44,946 nt of DNA from a bacterium (GTDB taxonomy: Bacteria > Cyanobacteriota > Vampirovibrionia > Gastranaerophilales > Gastranaerophilaceae), in contig JAGAXG010000016.1 of NCBI GenBank assembly GCA_017941035.1, positions 1-44,946 on the forward strand. The letters are read 5' to 3'. The notes under the pieces were generated by a model. That model did not search any database. It saw only the letters and a program-made list of their open reading frames with translations, and was not told the origin of the DNA. Shown in pieces: positions 17,436-26,608 of this stretch. The number at the start of each line of letters is the position of its first letter. Position 1 is the stretch's first letter. Position numbers and translations under genes: made by a program.

Positions 17436-20435
17436 ATGGAAATTAAACCAAATACAAAACAGCAAGAATGTATTGAAAATATTAGCGGGAAATATTTAGT
17501 TCTTGCAGGTCCTGGGACAGGAAAAACTTTTACTATTGTAGAACGCATTAAAAACATGCTTGAAAAAGGGATTAAGCCATCTGAAATTTTGTGTTTAACA
17601 TTTTCAGATTCAGCATCATCCGAAATGAAATCAAGAATTAATAATACAGAAATTAATGTTTATACTTATCACAGTTTCTGCAATGAAATAATAAATGAAA
17701 ACTCAGCTGAATTTGGATTAAATGATAATTTTAAAATGATAACACCTGCAATCACTATTTCCATTTTAAAAGAATGTATTGACGAATTTAATCCGGTTTA
17801 TTATCGAGGATTTAAAAATGATCCATATGTTTTTATAAAAGATATTAAAAGCCAAATTGATGCGATTAAAATTAACAGATTAACAAAAGAAAAATATTTA
17901 TATAATCTTGAGCATAATCAAAATTGGATACCGCAATTAAAAAATTTAAAAAATGAATTAGAAGACAAAAATAAAAGCGGTGCAAAAATCACTAAAAAAC
18001 TTGTAAATTCTATTGACTCATTAGAAAAAAAAATTGAAAAAGCAAAAGAATTAATAGAATTATTTAATTTATACAATAAAAAAATGCAAGAACTGCATTT
18101 AATTGACTTCAACGATATGATAAATTATGTTCTTGACAAATTTGAAAGTGAACCGGATTTTTTATACAAAATAACGAACCGCTACAAATATATTCTTGTA
18201 GATGAATACCAAGATACAAATAAAAATCAGAATGATATAGTTTTTCATTTAGTAAAATCTTTAGACAGTGAAAATGTTTTCGTTGTTGGAGATGATGATC
18301 AAATAATCTATACATTTCAAGGTGCAAGATTAGACACAATAGAAAGGTTTTTAAAAGAATTTCCTGATACAAAAGTTATTTGTTTAACTGAAAATATGCG
18401 TTCAACTCAAAGTATTCTTGATACTTCAAACAGTCTTTTAAAATATGATACTAGGCGGTTAGAAAATAATTCTGAATTTTCTCAATATAATATAGATAAA
18501 AGACTTTTTGCAAAAAATAAAAATTTAATTTCAAAAGATAAAAAAGTAAGATTATATATTTATGAGGATATTTTGCAGGAGTATAACGAAATTGTACAAG
18601 AAATAGATACTCTTATTAAATCAAATAATTGTCCCGAAAATTTATCTGAAATAGCTATTTTAACAACTAAAAACAGCGAACTTGAAACTTTTGCACAAAT
18701 GTTAAAAGATCGAAATATCCCATATGAATTAAAAGATGGTAAAAGTATATTTGAAATAAAAGCATCAACAATTTTGTATTATTATATGCAATTATTAGTT
18801 AATCCGGAATTGCATTCAGATAAATTTTTTAAACTCATATTATCAAAACCTTTCAGTTTTCATCCTAAAGATTTTGAAATAATTTATAATAAAAAAGCAC
18901 AGAATAAATGTTTCGCAGACTGTATAAAATTGGTTGATTTTAATGAATTTTACGAACCAGAAAAAGTTAAAAAGTTCATTAAAACTTTTGATTATTTAAC
19001 AGAATATAAAACAAATGAAACCCTTAAAAATATAATTCTTGAAATAGGATATAAAACGGGAATATTTGGATATTATATAAATTCCGAGCTAAACCAGACT
19101 GAAAATATTGCAGGGATAAAGAAAATAATAGATGAAGCGTCAGATTATTCCCAAAAACAAGTTATGCTGGAAGATTTTGTAGAATATCTTGAAATGGCTC
19201 TACTTGATGATATTCCAATAAAAACATCAAAAGCTCCTACTCCTATGAACGCAGTTCAATTATCGACATATCATTCTTCAAAAGGGAGAGAATTTGAATA
19301 TGTATATATGCCAACACTTTTACGTGACAGGTGGGAAAGCGACAGAAAATCTTTAAAACCTATTATTCCTCTTTCTCAATCAGAATACAAAACTGAAGAA
19401 GAATTAAAAGAAATGAAAATTTCTGACAAAATTAAACTCATGTACGTAGGAATGACAAGGGCAAAGCATACATTGAGATTATCTTTTCCAAAAGTTATTA
19501 ATGAAAAGCCGCAAACAGCAACAGAATTTATAACAAACATTAAAGATTATTTTGAAATAAAAAATGCTAAAACATATGATACAAATTCATATTGGAAAGA
19601 AGTCTCAAAATCATTTATAAAAAGAGATTATGATTACAAGCGTGATTTTAATTTAATGACAGATGAAATAATGAAAAATAGAAGTTTTTCTCCAAGCGCT
19701 ATAAATATGTATTTATCCTGCCCGAGAGAATACTTCTATAACTATATTTTGGATTTAAAAGAAAGGGATAGAAACATTGATAGTTTCAGTTTTGGAACAG
19801 CAGTCCACAGGGCATGCGAATTCGCAATAAATTACGCAATAAAAAATAAAAATTATCCTTCTAAAAAAGAATTTATAAATGAGTTTTTAAAATCAATCGA
19901 AAAATTAACTCTTTCTAATTTTCAACAATATGAGATACATAAACAAAGAGGAGAAAAAGCGCTAGAAAAATTTTACTTTCAATTATGCTCAACTCCAATA
20001 GAGAATATTTACAAAACAGAAGCTCCTGTAAATTTTGAGATGGATGGAATTAAATTTTACGGTATTATTGACAGAATAGATAAAAATTCAGACGGTACAT
20101 ATACTATCTACGACTACAAAACCGGTAAAGCAAAAGGATTAAATCAAATATGCGAAAACGGGGAAAATGAAAATTATTATAACCAAATGGGACTATACAA
20201 AAATTATTTTCAAAAATCAACAGGGAATATCGTAAAAGACACGATTTTCATATTCCCTGAAGAATATGAAAATAATTTATCTATAAAATATACAGATGAA
20301 GATTGTTTAAAAATTGAACAAAAATTTAAAGATGCCATTTTGCAAATAAAATCTCATAATTTCGAACCAAAATATGAGAAACGAACTTGTGAAAATTGCA
20401 GATTTAAAGAATTTTGTAATCTTGAAAATATATAA
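17436..20435 (+). CDS. UvrD/Rep-family helicase fused to a Fe-S PD-(D/E)XK nuclease
   Basis: A 999-residue single-chain helicase-nuclease. SF1A helicase motifs: Walker A AGPGTGKT (24-31), motif II ILVDEYQDT (about 253), motif III VVGDDDQIIYTFQGAR, motif V STYHSSKGREFEYVY and motif VI LMYVGMTRAKH (about 668). The C-terminal 240 residues form an AddB/RecB/Cas4-type nuclease: CPREYFYNY, FGTAVHRACEF, GIIDRID and YDYKTGK (catalytic Asp and Lys), then CENCRFKEFC. One early and three late cysteines suit a 4Fe-4S cluster. It probably acts in double-strand-break processing. It has its own ribosome binding site (AGGAG) and stands alone; no AddA or AddB partner is present. Confidence 0.92.
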   Translation: MEIKPNTKQQECIENISGKYLVLAGPGTGKTFTIVERIKNMLEKGIKPSEILCLTFSDSASSEMKSRINNTEINVYTYHSFCNEIINENSAEFGLNDNFKMITPAITISILKECIDEFNPVYYRGFKNDPYVFIKDIKSQIDAIKINRLTKEKYLYNLEHNQNWIPQLKNLKNELEDKNKSGAKITKKLVNSIDSLEKKIEKAKELIELFNLYNKKMQELHLIDFNDMINYVLDKFESEPDFLYKITNRYKYILVDEYQDTNKNQNDIVFHLVKSLDSENVFVVGDDDQIIYTFQGARLDTIERFLKEFPDTKVICLTENMRSTQSILDTSNSLLKYDTRRLENNSEFSQYNIDKRLFAKNKNLISKDKKVRLYIYEDILQEYNEIVQEIDTLIKSNNCPENLSEIAILTTKNSELETFAQMLKDRNIPYELKDGKSIFEIKASTILYYYMQLLVNPELHSDKFFKLILSKPFSFHPKDFEIIYNKKAQNKCFADCIKLVDFNEFYEPEKVKKFIKTFDYLTEYKTNETLKNIILEIGYKTGIFGYYINSELNQTENIAGIKKIIDEASDYSQKQVMLEDFVEYLEMALLDDIPIKTSKAPTPMNAVQLSTYHSSKGREFEYVYMPTLLRDRWESDRKSLKPIIPLSQSEYKTEEELKEMKISDKIKLMYVGMTRAKHTLRLSFPKVINEKPQTATEFITNIKDYFEIKNAKTYDTNSYWKEVSKSFIKRDYDYKRDFNLMTDEIMKNRSFSPSAINMYLSCPREYFYNYILDLKERDRNIDSFSFGTAVHRACEFAINYAIKNKNYPSKKEFINEFLKSIEKLTLSNFQQYEIHKQRGEKALEKFYFQLCSTPIENIYKTEAPVNFEMDGIKFYGIIDRIDKNSDGTYTIYDYKTGKAKGLNQICENGENENYYNQMGLYKNYFQKSTGNIVKDTIFIFPEEYENNLSIKYTDEDCLKIEQKFKDAILQIKSHNFEPKYEKRTCENCRFKEFCNLENI

Positions 20436-20568
20436 ATAACATTTTATAATATAAAAGAGCAAGTCTTTTTTATTTAAATTTTCATCATATATTAATTACC
20501 CAAATAGCTATACCAAACTAAAATTATTTAACATATTCTTAAATTGCAAAAAGTTAATTATAACTTTA

Positions 20569-20605
20569 TATATTCTCAAACACACATTTAAATCTGTTTT
20601 GAGAA
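20569..20605 (+). promoter_or_regulatory. Candidate promoter and inverted repeat upstream of the ferritin-like gene
   Basis: The gap 20436-20651 holds no gene. A weak TTGCAA (20544) and TATATT (20569-20574) are seen. An inverted repeat TTCTCAAA (20573-20580) / TTTGAGAA (20598-20605) overlaps the start of the likely leader. It could be an operator or a leader hairpin. Confidence 0.35.
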
Positions 20606-20651
20606 CAATTTTGCATTGCAATATGAATTTTTAACAGAAAGGAAAGTTATT

Positions 20652-21980
20652 ATGACATTCAATCCATTAAAAGAGAAAGGTATGCCATTAGAAAAACAAT
20701 TAAGAAATTGGCATCAAATCGTAGCAAAACCTTATAAAAAACAATTGGCAGATTGTTATACAAGAACTCGTCAAATATTAATGAACGGAATAGAAGTAGA
20801 AGGATGGGGTTTTAAACACCAATTTAACAGATTTATGTCCGATATTGATTCTGAGGATAAAGCAAATATCTCAAGAATAGGCAGAATAGAAAACCAACAA
20901 CAAATGACATGCAACTGGCTTGGACCTGCAGATCAATCAGTTTTGGAAACAACATTAGGTTACGAACAAGTCGCAGTAGATTTAACTGCATGGCTTGCAC
21001 AAAATGAACCTGATAAATATGTCAAAGAAACCTTTGATTTTGGTTTATTAGAGGACTTTGACCATTTATATAGATATGCGCAATTCGCATATATGACAGA
21101 AGGAGTAGAACCAAATGATATTGTAAAAGATCAAACAGATGTTATTATAGGCAGACCAACTCAACATCACCACAACTGTAACGCTTTAAGAATTCGAAAA
21201 CACTACGATAAAACAACAGCATCTCCTCAAACTAAAGTAAATATTATGACTGTTCTTTCAGGAGAACAACAAACACACAACTTCTATGCAGAGCACGGTT
21301 TTATGTATGGTGATCATGTATTAAGAGAAACCTATGCAGAAATAAAAGATGTAGAAGAAGAACATGTAACTATGTATGAATCACTTATTGACCCATCAGA
21401 AACCATGCTTGAAAAAGCACTAATACATGAATTTACAGAAGTTTGTAATTATTATACATGTTACGAAGACGAAACAGACGGAGAAATTAAAAAATATTGG
21501 GAAATATTTTTTGAAATGGAACTTGGACATTTGCAATTAGTAGCTGATATATTCAAAAAATACGAAAAACGCGATCCTGAAGAAGTTATTGGATCTGAAA
21601 TTGTAATTCCTTGCAGATTCAAAAGCCAAAAAGCATATGTACAAAAAGTACTTGAAAACGAAGTTGATAAGCGTCTTGCTCCTGATGGAGAATTCTACAA
21701 CAGCCTTAACGAAATTCCAAAAGATTGGGCAAGTTATGCTGTACAAGAAAAAGCTGCTGAAATTTCTGCACCTTCTGAAAACTGCATCCAACTTATAGAA
21801 GTTTATCACGATAGAGATCTTGTGGAAGCAAGTGAAAATCTTAAAAATAAAGAAATTGCAATTTTAGAAAAAGGTTTGCAAAAAAAAGGATTAGCACATA
21901 ATACCGTAATGCCAGATAAACTTCAAAAAATGATTAACAATCACGAAAAAAGAAAAGAACTAAAAGAAAAAATTATATAA
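20652..21980 (+). CDS. Ferritin-like diiron-type protein, family unknown
   Basis: A 442-residue soluble protein. I chose the ATG at 20652 (MTFNPLKEKG), which has AGAAAGG before it; an ATG at 20616 has none. The sequence is helical with paired Glu/His motifs typical of carboxylate-bridged diiron bundles: EDFDHLYRY, GEQQTHNFYAEHG, VEEEHVTMYESL (EEEH) and FEMELGHLQLV (ELGH). I infer a four-helix metal site, possibly for oxidative-stress defence or iron handling. The C-terminal third (AVQEKAAEIS to the end) is charged and may be extended. It lies opposite a redox operon containing rubrerythrin. I cannot name the exact family. Confidence 0.7.
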   Translation: MTFNPLKEKGMPLEKQLRNWHQIVAKPYKKQLADCYTRTRQILMNGIEVEGWGFKHQFNRFMSDIDSEDKANISRIGRIENQQQMTCNWLGPADQSVLETTLGYEQVAVDLTAWLAQNEPDKYVKETFDFGLLEDFDHLYRYAQFAYMTEGVEPNDIVKDQTDVIIGRPTQHHHNCNALRIRKHYDKTTASPQTKVNIMTVLSGEQQTHNFYAEHGFMYGDHVLRETYAEIKDVEEEHVTMYESLIDPSETMLEKALIHEFTEVCNYYTCYEDETDGEIKKYWEIFFEMELGHLQLVADIFKKYEKRDPEEVIGSEIVIPCRFKSQKAYVQKVLENEVDKRLAPDGEFYNSLNEIPKDWASYAVQEKAAEISAPSENCIQLIEVYHDRDLVEASENLKNKEIAILEKGLQKKGLAHNTVMPDKLQKMINNHEKRKELKEKII

Positions 21981-22001
21981 TATTTTCTTGAATAAAATAA
22001 T

Positions 22002-22040
22002 AATTCACCCTTGATAAGTTTCTATTATCAAGGGTGAATT
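22002..22040. terminator. Bidirectional terminator between convergent genes
   Basis: A perfect 16-bp inverted repeat (22002-22017 with 22025-22040) and 7-nt loop, T-rich on the minus-strand exit side. It separates the ferritin-like gene from the redox operon. Confidence 0.8.
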
Positions 22041-22136
22041 TATAAAAAATAACAAAACAATTTATTGTTCAACTCATTGTCCTGAAGGATATTTGAATGT
22101 TGAACAGCATAAAATTATGGGATTGTAACTCAACAC

Positions 22137-22988
22137 CTATTTTAATTTGTTGTATTCTTCATCATTGACAGGTTCAAGCCAAACATTATCTGTTTCAATA
22201 CCGTCAACTTCAACCGCAATATGTGAAAACCAAGAATCAGGTGCAGCTCCATGCCAGTGCTTTACATTTGCCGGAATATTAATTACATCTCCAGGTTTCA
22301 TCTCAACAGGCTCTTTATCCCATTCCTGATAATAACCTCTTCCGCCAATTGCAATCAAAATCTGACCACCGCCTGATTTTGCTTTGTGAATATGCCAATT
22401 ATTTCTGCATTTAGGTTCAAAAGTAACATTATACATTTTTACCTGTTCTGTTGATATCGGTGAAATATAACTTTGACCTATAAAATATTTTGCATAAGTA
22501 TTATTTGGTTCACCTATTGGGAAGAAAATTGTTCGTGCGTATCTGTCTTTTTCTGAAATTGCAGGTATTTTTTCGTTCCAAACTTCTTTTGCCAGATTAA
22601 ATGTTGCCCAAGCTTTTGGCCATCCTGCATAGAATGCTGTGTGGGTAATTGCAGCTGCAATTTCTTCGCGTGTTACACCATTATTTTTAGCATTTTGAAG
22701 ATGATACTTAAGAGAATTATCCGTTATCCCCTGTGACATCAGTGCAATTATCGTAATGAGGCATCTCGTTTTAACAGAAAGATCCTTATTATTCCAGTTT
22801 TCACCAAACAAGACATCATCGTTAAAATGTGCAAATTGAGGTGCAAAGTCCCCTAAATTATCTCTGCCTGCAGTTTGAACAATCTTACTCATAGGCTTAT
22901 TTTCTCCTTTATTTTTGTTACTAAGTGCTAAGCAACTGCTTTGTAAGCAAAACGCCAATATCAAAATTGAAAGTATAATCTTTTTCAT
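22137..22988 (-). CDS. Exported carboxymuconolactone decarboxylase-like / cupin fusion protein
   Basis: Residues 1-22 form a signal peptide (Lys-Lys, hydrophobic core, Cys/Ala region). Residues about 60-140 match the CMD/AhpD-like helical fold (RCLITIIALMSQGITDN, NGVTREEIAAAITHTAFYAG), without the AhpD CxxC redox pair. Residues about 190-265 are a cupin with metal-type histidines (NNWHIHKA, KHWHGAAPD). Such fusions are common in gut anaerobes and their substrate is unknown. An internal ATG (Met33, MSKIVQTAGR) has AAGGAG upstream, so a cytosolic form is possible. It is the last gene of the TetR-headed operon. Confidence 0.88.
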   Translation of the reverse strand: MKKIILSILILAFCLQSSCLALSNKNKGENKPMSKIVQTAGRDNLGDFAPQFAHFNDDVLFGENWNNKDLSVKTRCLITIIALMSQGITDNSLKYHLQNAKNNGVTREEIAAAITHTAFYAGWPKAWATFNLAKEVWNEKIPAISEKDRYARTIFFPIGEPNNTYAKYFIGQSYISPISTEQVKMYNVTFEPKCRNNWHIHKAKSGGGQILIAIGGRGYYQEWDKEPVEMKPGDVINIPANVKHWHGAAPDSWFSHIAVEVDGIETDNVWLEPVNDEEYNKLK

Positions 22989-22998
22989 ACTTTATTCC

Positions 22999-23544
22999 TT
23001 ATTTTTTAAATTTTTCCGGATCAAGATACCTGATTACTCTTGCAGGGTTTCCAACTACAACTGCATTATCGGGAACATCTTTTGTAACAACTGCACCTGC
23101 ACCAACTACAGCGTTTTCGCCTATCGTAACCCCAGGCAGAATTGTTACATTTACACCTATCCATACATTTTTCTTGATATGAACAGGTTTGCATGTAATT
23201 ACGTATCTATCATACATATCATGATTGTTTGTAGCAATAGTACAATTTAATGAAATCATTGTGCCGTCTTCTATTGTCAAACCTCCTGCTGACATACATT
23301 GAAAATTATTCAATATAGTAACGTTTTTTCCAATTTTGACCTTATCCGCCAGTATCGTAAACATTGGCGGGTGCAAAACAGTATTTTCACCTAAAGTGTG
23401 GTTAAAAAGTTCATCAATTAACTTCTTACATTCAGGAGTTGTCGGATTTGTGTGATTAATCCTAAAGCATAAATCCGAACTCCTTCTTGCTTCTTCTATC
23501 CTTTCAGGGCTCTGCGTTCTTACATCAATTCTTACTTCTTCCAT
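22999..23544 (-). CDS. Maltose/galactoside-type O-acetyltransferase (left-handed beta-helix)
   Basis: Acetyl-CoA-dependent sugar O-acetyltransferase of the hexapeptide-repeat type. The start at 23544 (MEEVRIDV) is preferred because GAGGG precedes it and the upstream gene stops 1 nt away. Family pattern: INHTNPTTPECKKLIDELF in the N-terminal helical part, then hexapeptide coils with the catalytic His in TIATNNHDMYD, and the C-terminal GVTIGENAVVGAGAVVTKDV and VVGNPARVIRYL. Length 181 is normal. Such genes often accompany aldo/keto reductases in stress operons. The acceptor is unknown. Confidence 0.92.
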   Translation of the reverse strand: MEEVRIDVRTQSPERIEEARRSSDLCFRINHTNPTTPECKKLIDELFNHTLGENTVLHPPMFTILADKVKIGKNVTILNNFQCMSAGGLTIEDGTMISLNCTIATNNHDMYDRYVITCKPVHIKKNVWIGVNVTILPGVTIGENAVVGAGAVVTKDVPDNAVVVGNPARVIRYLDPEKFKK

Positions 23545-23545
23545 T

Positions 23546-24109
23546 TTATCCCTCTTTTTTAAATACACCTTTAGCACATCCGCAAATCGGACATTTGTAA
23601 TCAGCAGGTTCTGCGTCTAAATCTCCAACATATTCAAATCCGCAAACACTACATGTATAAACAGGTTTGTTAGAATTATCTTCACTATCTTTTGGTGCAT
23701 ATTTATCTATAATTGTTTTTGTAACTTCACCGTGGTGTTTTTCTTGCTGCGCAAATTCTCTAACTTGTTCAACAGCATCTTTATCAATACCCAAAGAAGC
23801 AAGCTTGTCTGCTAATTGATTAATATTTGCATCTCCTTTGTATTCAGCTTTTGACAAACCTCTTACCATTTGCCAAAAATACTTTTCATCTGTCGGATAT
23901 CTTCCGTTTAACATTGCATAAAATGCCCCGTGATTAGTTTCTTGATTACCAAGTTCTATAAATTCTTTATAAACTTCATCAAGCCCGAATTGTTTTTTTG
24001 CAATATATGCCAACGCATAATACATAGACCCGCCAATTGCTTCCCCTTGAGCCAATTGCGCTATTGCTTTTTCTAATTCTGTTCCTTTTGTTTTTCCAAA
24101 AATACTCAT
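23546..24109 (-). CDS. rbr: Rubrerythrin
   Basis: Non-haem diiron peroxidase of anaerobes that reduces hydrogen peroxide in the cytosol. Residues 1-140 are the ferritin-like domain, with Glu residues in AQGEAIGGSMYYAL, IELGNQETNHGAFY and FAQQEKHHGEV. Residues 150-187 are a rubredoxin domain with two CxxC pairs (YTCSVCGFEYVGD, YKCPICGC). Length 187 is typical. With flavodoxin and two reductases it supports an oxidative or electrophile-stress role for the operon. One base separates it from the acetyltransferase. Confidence 0.96.
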   Translation of the reverse strand: MSIFGKTKGTELEKAIAQLAQGEAIGGSMYYALAYIAKKQFGLDEVYKEFIELGNQETNHGAFYAMLNGRYPTDEKYFWQMVRGLSKAEYKGDANINQLADKLASLGIDKDAVEQVREFAQQEKHHGEVTKTIIDKYAPKDSEDNSNKPVYTCSVCGFEYVGDLDAEPADYKCPICGCAKGVFKKEG

Positions 24110-24138
24110 AATTTTCCCTCCTTATTAAATATCTATAC

Positions 24139-24993
24139 TTAATCTTCTGGCTTCCATGAACCTAACATTTGTTCTTGCTGTTCTAATGACATATTAAAAA
24201 ATCTTTTACCTGTATCGAGTTTTCTGATTTCATTCATCTCATCTTCAGTTAATTCAAAATCAAATATTTCAAAGTTTTCCCTGATATGAACAGGGTTTGT
24301 AGAACGAGGGAAAATAATTGTACCTTCTTGTATATGCCACCTCAAAATAATTTGGACATTAGTTTTACCGTATTTTTGCCCCAATTTTGTAAATAACGGC
24401 TCATTAATAAGACCTTTATCACCATGCCCTATCGGATACCACGCTTCAATTACCGTACCATATTTTTCAACTCTTTTTTTTAATTCGTTTTGCTGATAAT
24501 ATGGATGACATTCAACCTGCAAAACTGAAGGGTAAATATTAGCAATAGCAAGGACTTCTTCAAGTCTGTCGGATTCAAAATTTGATAAGCCAATAGATTT
24601 CACTCTGCCATCTTTTACTGCGCGCTCCATATCTTTGTACGCTCCTATATAGTCACCAAATTGCTGGTGCAAAAGTAACAAATCAATGTAATCTGTATCA
24701 AGTCTTTCAAGCATTTTGTCTATCGCTTTACTTGTTTTGCTTTCACCGTATTCACTTGGCCAGAGTTTTGTTGTAATCCAAACATCTTTTCTTGGGACAC
24801 CACTTTCTTTAACTGCACGACCAACTCCTTTTTCATTCTGGTAAGCATGAGCCGTATCAATATGGCGAATACCCATATCAAGTGCACTTTTAACCGTATT
24901 TATTGTAACTTCGCCCTCCGGAACCTGAAAAACTCCAATACCAAATTGCGGGATTTCATTACCATCATTCAATTTAATGTAAGTTTGTGTCAT
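24139..24993 (-). CDS. Aldo/keto reductase (2,5-diketogluconate reductase-like)
   Basis: NAD(P)H-dependent carbonyl reductase with a TIM-barrel fold. The catalytic tetrad is complete: Asp and Tyr in HIDTAHAYQNE (about 45-55), Lys in WITTKLWPS and His in IDLLLLHQQ. The C-terminal cofactor loop IIFPRSTNPVHIREN is also typical. Length 284 fits AKR5-type enzymes. The substrate is not predictable; small aldehydes or methylglyoxal are plausible. It lies between the rubrerythrin and flavodoxin genes in the same operon. Confidence 0.95.
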   Translation of the reverse strand: MTQTYIKLNDGNEIPQFGIGVFQVPEGEVTINTVKSALDMGIRHIDTAHAYQNEKGVGRAVKESGVPRKDVWITTKLWPSEYGESKTSKAIDKMLERLDTDYIDLLLLHQQFGDYIGAYKDMERAVKDGRVKSIGLSNFESDRLEEVLAIANIYPSVLQVECHPYYQQNELKKRVEKYGTVIEAWYPIGHGDKGLINEPLFTKLGQKYGKTNVQIILRWHIQEGTIIFPRSTNPVHIRENFEIFDFELTEDEMNEIRKLDTGKRFFNMSLEQQEQMLGSWKPED

Positions 24994-25010
24994 TTTATTC
25001 CCCTAATAAA

Positions 25011-25613
25011 TTAATAACCAATTGCTTTTAACCAATTACTAACCTGTTGTTCAGCTTTTGCTTTCTCGTTTTGCGCAACATGACCATACATTGCAAGCCC
25101 TTTCAGGATTCTTGCACCTGTTTTATCCATACCTTGTGTTCCGCAGAAACCACTTCCTTCATGTGTGCAAAAAGGAACAATATTTTTGTCATTGAAATTG
25201 TAACTGTCTATAAAGGTGTAAACAGGCATTGGTTTATCTCCCCACCAAACAGGGAATCCTATAAAAATAGTGTCATACTGATCAAAATTTTCTACTTCAC
25301 CAATAATTTCCGGTCTCGAATTTTCTTGCATTTCGGTTTTTGCATATTCGGTTAATGCATTATAACCTTCCGGATAATTGTCTTTTACGACTTTTATTTC
25401 AAATAAATCGCCGTTTGTTTTTTCTGCAATTATTTTTGCAACAATTGCTGTGTTGCCTTCTGTTATATTCCCAACACCATACTGTTCACCTGTGCGTGAA
25501 AAATAAACTACCAAAACTTTGTGATTTGTCATATTATTACCCTCACTTTTTAACCTACAACCTGTAACAAAAAATATAAAAACTATTAATAATAGCGATA
25601 AAAATCCTTTCAT
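25011..25613 (-). CDS. Flavodoxin, possibly with lipoprotein and cytosolic forms
   Basis: FMN electron carrier. The phosphate-binding loop is VVYFSRTGEQ (about 35-44); IFIGFPVWWGDKPMPVYTFI and FCTHEGSGFCGT match the flavodoxin_4 type found in gut anaerobes. The first ATG (25613) gives a lipoprotein signal (hydrophobic core then FFVTGC). An internal ATG at 25532 (MTNHKVLVVYF) has a better ribosome binding site (GTGAGGG), which would give a cytosolic flavodoxin. Both could be used. It lies 2 nt after the first aldo/keto reductase gene. Confidence 0.92.
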   Translation of the reverse strand: MKGFLSLLLIVFIFFVTGCRLKSEGNNMTNHKVLVVYFSRTGEQYGVGNITEGNTAIVAKIIAEKTNGDLFEIKVVKDNYPEGYNALTEYAKTEMQENSRPEIIGEVENFDQYDTIFIGFPVWWGDKPMPVYTFIDSYNFNDKNIVPFCTHEGSGFCGTQGMDKTGARILKGLAMYGHVAQNEKAKAEQQVSNWLKAIGY

Positions 25614-25615
25614 AA

Positions 25616-26605
25616 TTAAAATGCCCCTGTTTTAATATGTGGTACATAAGGTGCTTCAAGGCGCTTGATAATATCATCGTTCAATTTAATATCGAGTGCA
25701 GCAACTGCTTCTTCAACATGTTTTACATCAGTAAATCCGACAATAGGAGCTGTAATATAAGGTTTTGACAACATCCAAGCTAAAGAAACTTGTGCCATTG
25801 AGTAACCTAATTCCTTTGAAATTTTTTCTAAATTATCTACGACAATTTTATCTTGTTCTTCTGTCGGCCAAACTGCAGGAGAAACTTCATCTATCATATT
25901 TCTTGCGGTTTTTGTACCCCAAGGATAAGCACACCTTCCGCCGGCTAATGGCGACCAAGGCACAACGGCAATTTTTCTATCTTGACACAATGGCATCATT
26001 TCTCTTTCTTCTTCACGATAAATTAAGTTATATTGATTTTGCATAGATACAAATTTTGTCCAGCCATTGCGTTCTGCAATTTGGTTCAACCTTTCGAATT
26101 CCCAAGCCCACATAACTGATGCACCGATATATCTTGCTTTACCTGCTTTAACTACATCATGCAATGCTTCCATTATTTCTTCCATTGGTGTTTCATGGTC
26201 TAATCTATGAATTTGATATAAATCAACATAGTCAAGCCCTAATCTTTTTAATGAATGGTCGATTTCTGCCATAATATTTTTTCTTGAAGAACCTGCACCG
26301 TTTGGTCTGCCTTCACGCATAGCAAAATGTACTTTTGTTGCAACAACAATTTCATCTCTGTCTAAACCGTATTCTTTAATTAAACGACCTGTAATTTCTT
26401 CTGATGTTCCTAATTGATAAACATTTGCAGTATCAAAATAATTTATACCTAAATCAACTGCTTTTTTAAATATGGGTTTTGCATCTTCATAATCTTTTGC
26501 CCAAGGAAAAACCCCGTTTTCTTTCCCGGGTTTTCCAAAACTCATACAACCTAGACAAATTCTTGAAACATCGACACCTGTATTGCCTAATTTTACATAT
26601 TGCAT
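25616..26605 (-). CDS. Aldo/keto reductase (YajO/Tas-like)
   Basis: NADPH-dependent TIM-barrel carbonyl reductase of the longer KCNAB/YajO type. The tetrad is visible: Asp and Tyr in NYFDTANVYQLG, Lys in VVATKVHF and His in VDLYQIHRLD. The cofactor end IVGFTDVKHVEEAV is typical. Length 329 is normal. It is the first enzyme gene after the TetR regulator (3-nt gap) and is likely its main target. The substrate is unknown. Confidence 0.95.
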   Translation of the reverse strand: MQYVKLGNTGVDVSRICLGCMSFGKPGKENGVFPWAKDYEDAKPIFKKAVDLGINYFDTANVYQLGTSEEITGRLIKEYGLDRDEIVVATKVHFAMREGRPNGAGSSRKNIMAEIDHSLKRLGLDYVDLYQIHRLDHETPMEEIMEALHDVVKAGKARYIGASVMWAWEFERLNQIAERNGWTKFVSMQNQYNLIYREEEREMMPLCQDRKIAVVPWSPLAGGRCAYPWGTKTARNMIDEVSPAVWPTEEQDKIVVDNLEKISKELGYSMAQVSLAWMLSKPYITAPIVGFTDVKHVEEAVAALDIKLNDDIIKRLEAPYVPHIKTGAF

Positions 26606-26608
26606 AAT

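Noticed and set aside
20551-20575. PerR or Fur box before the ferritin-like gene
   Set aside because: Only loose similarity in very AT-rich sequence; not distinguishable from chance.
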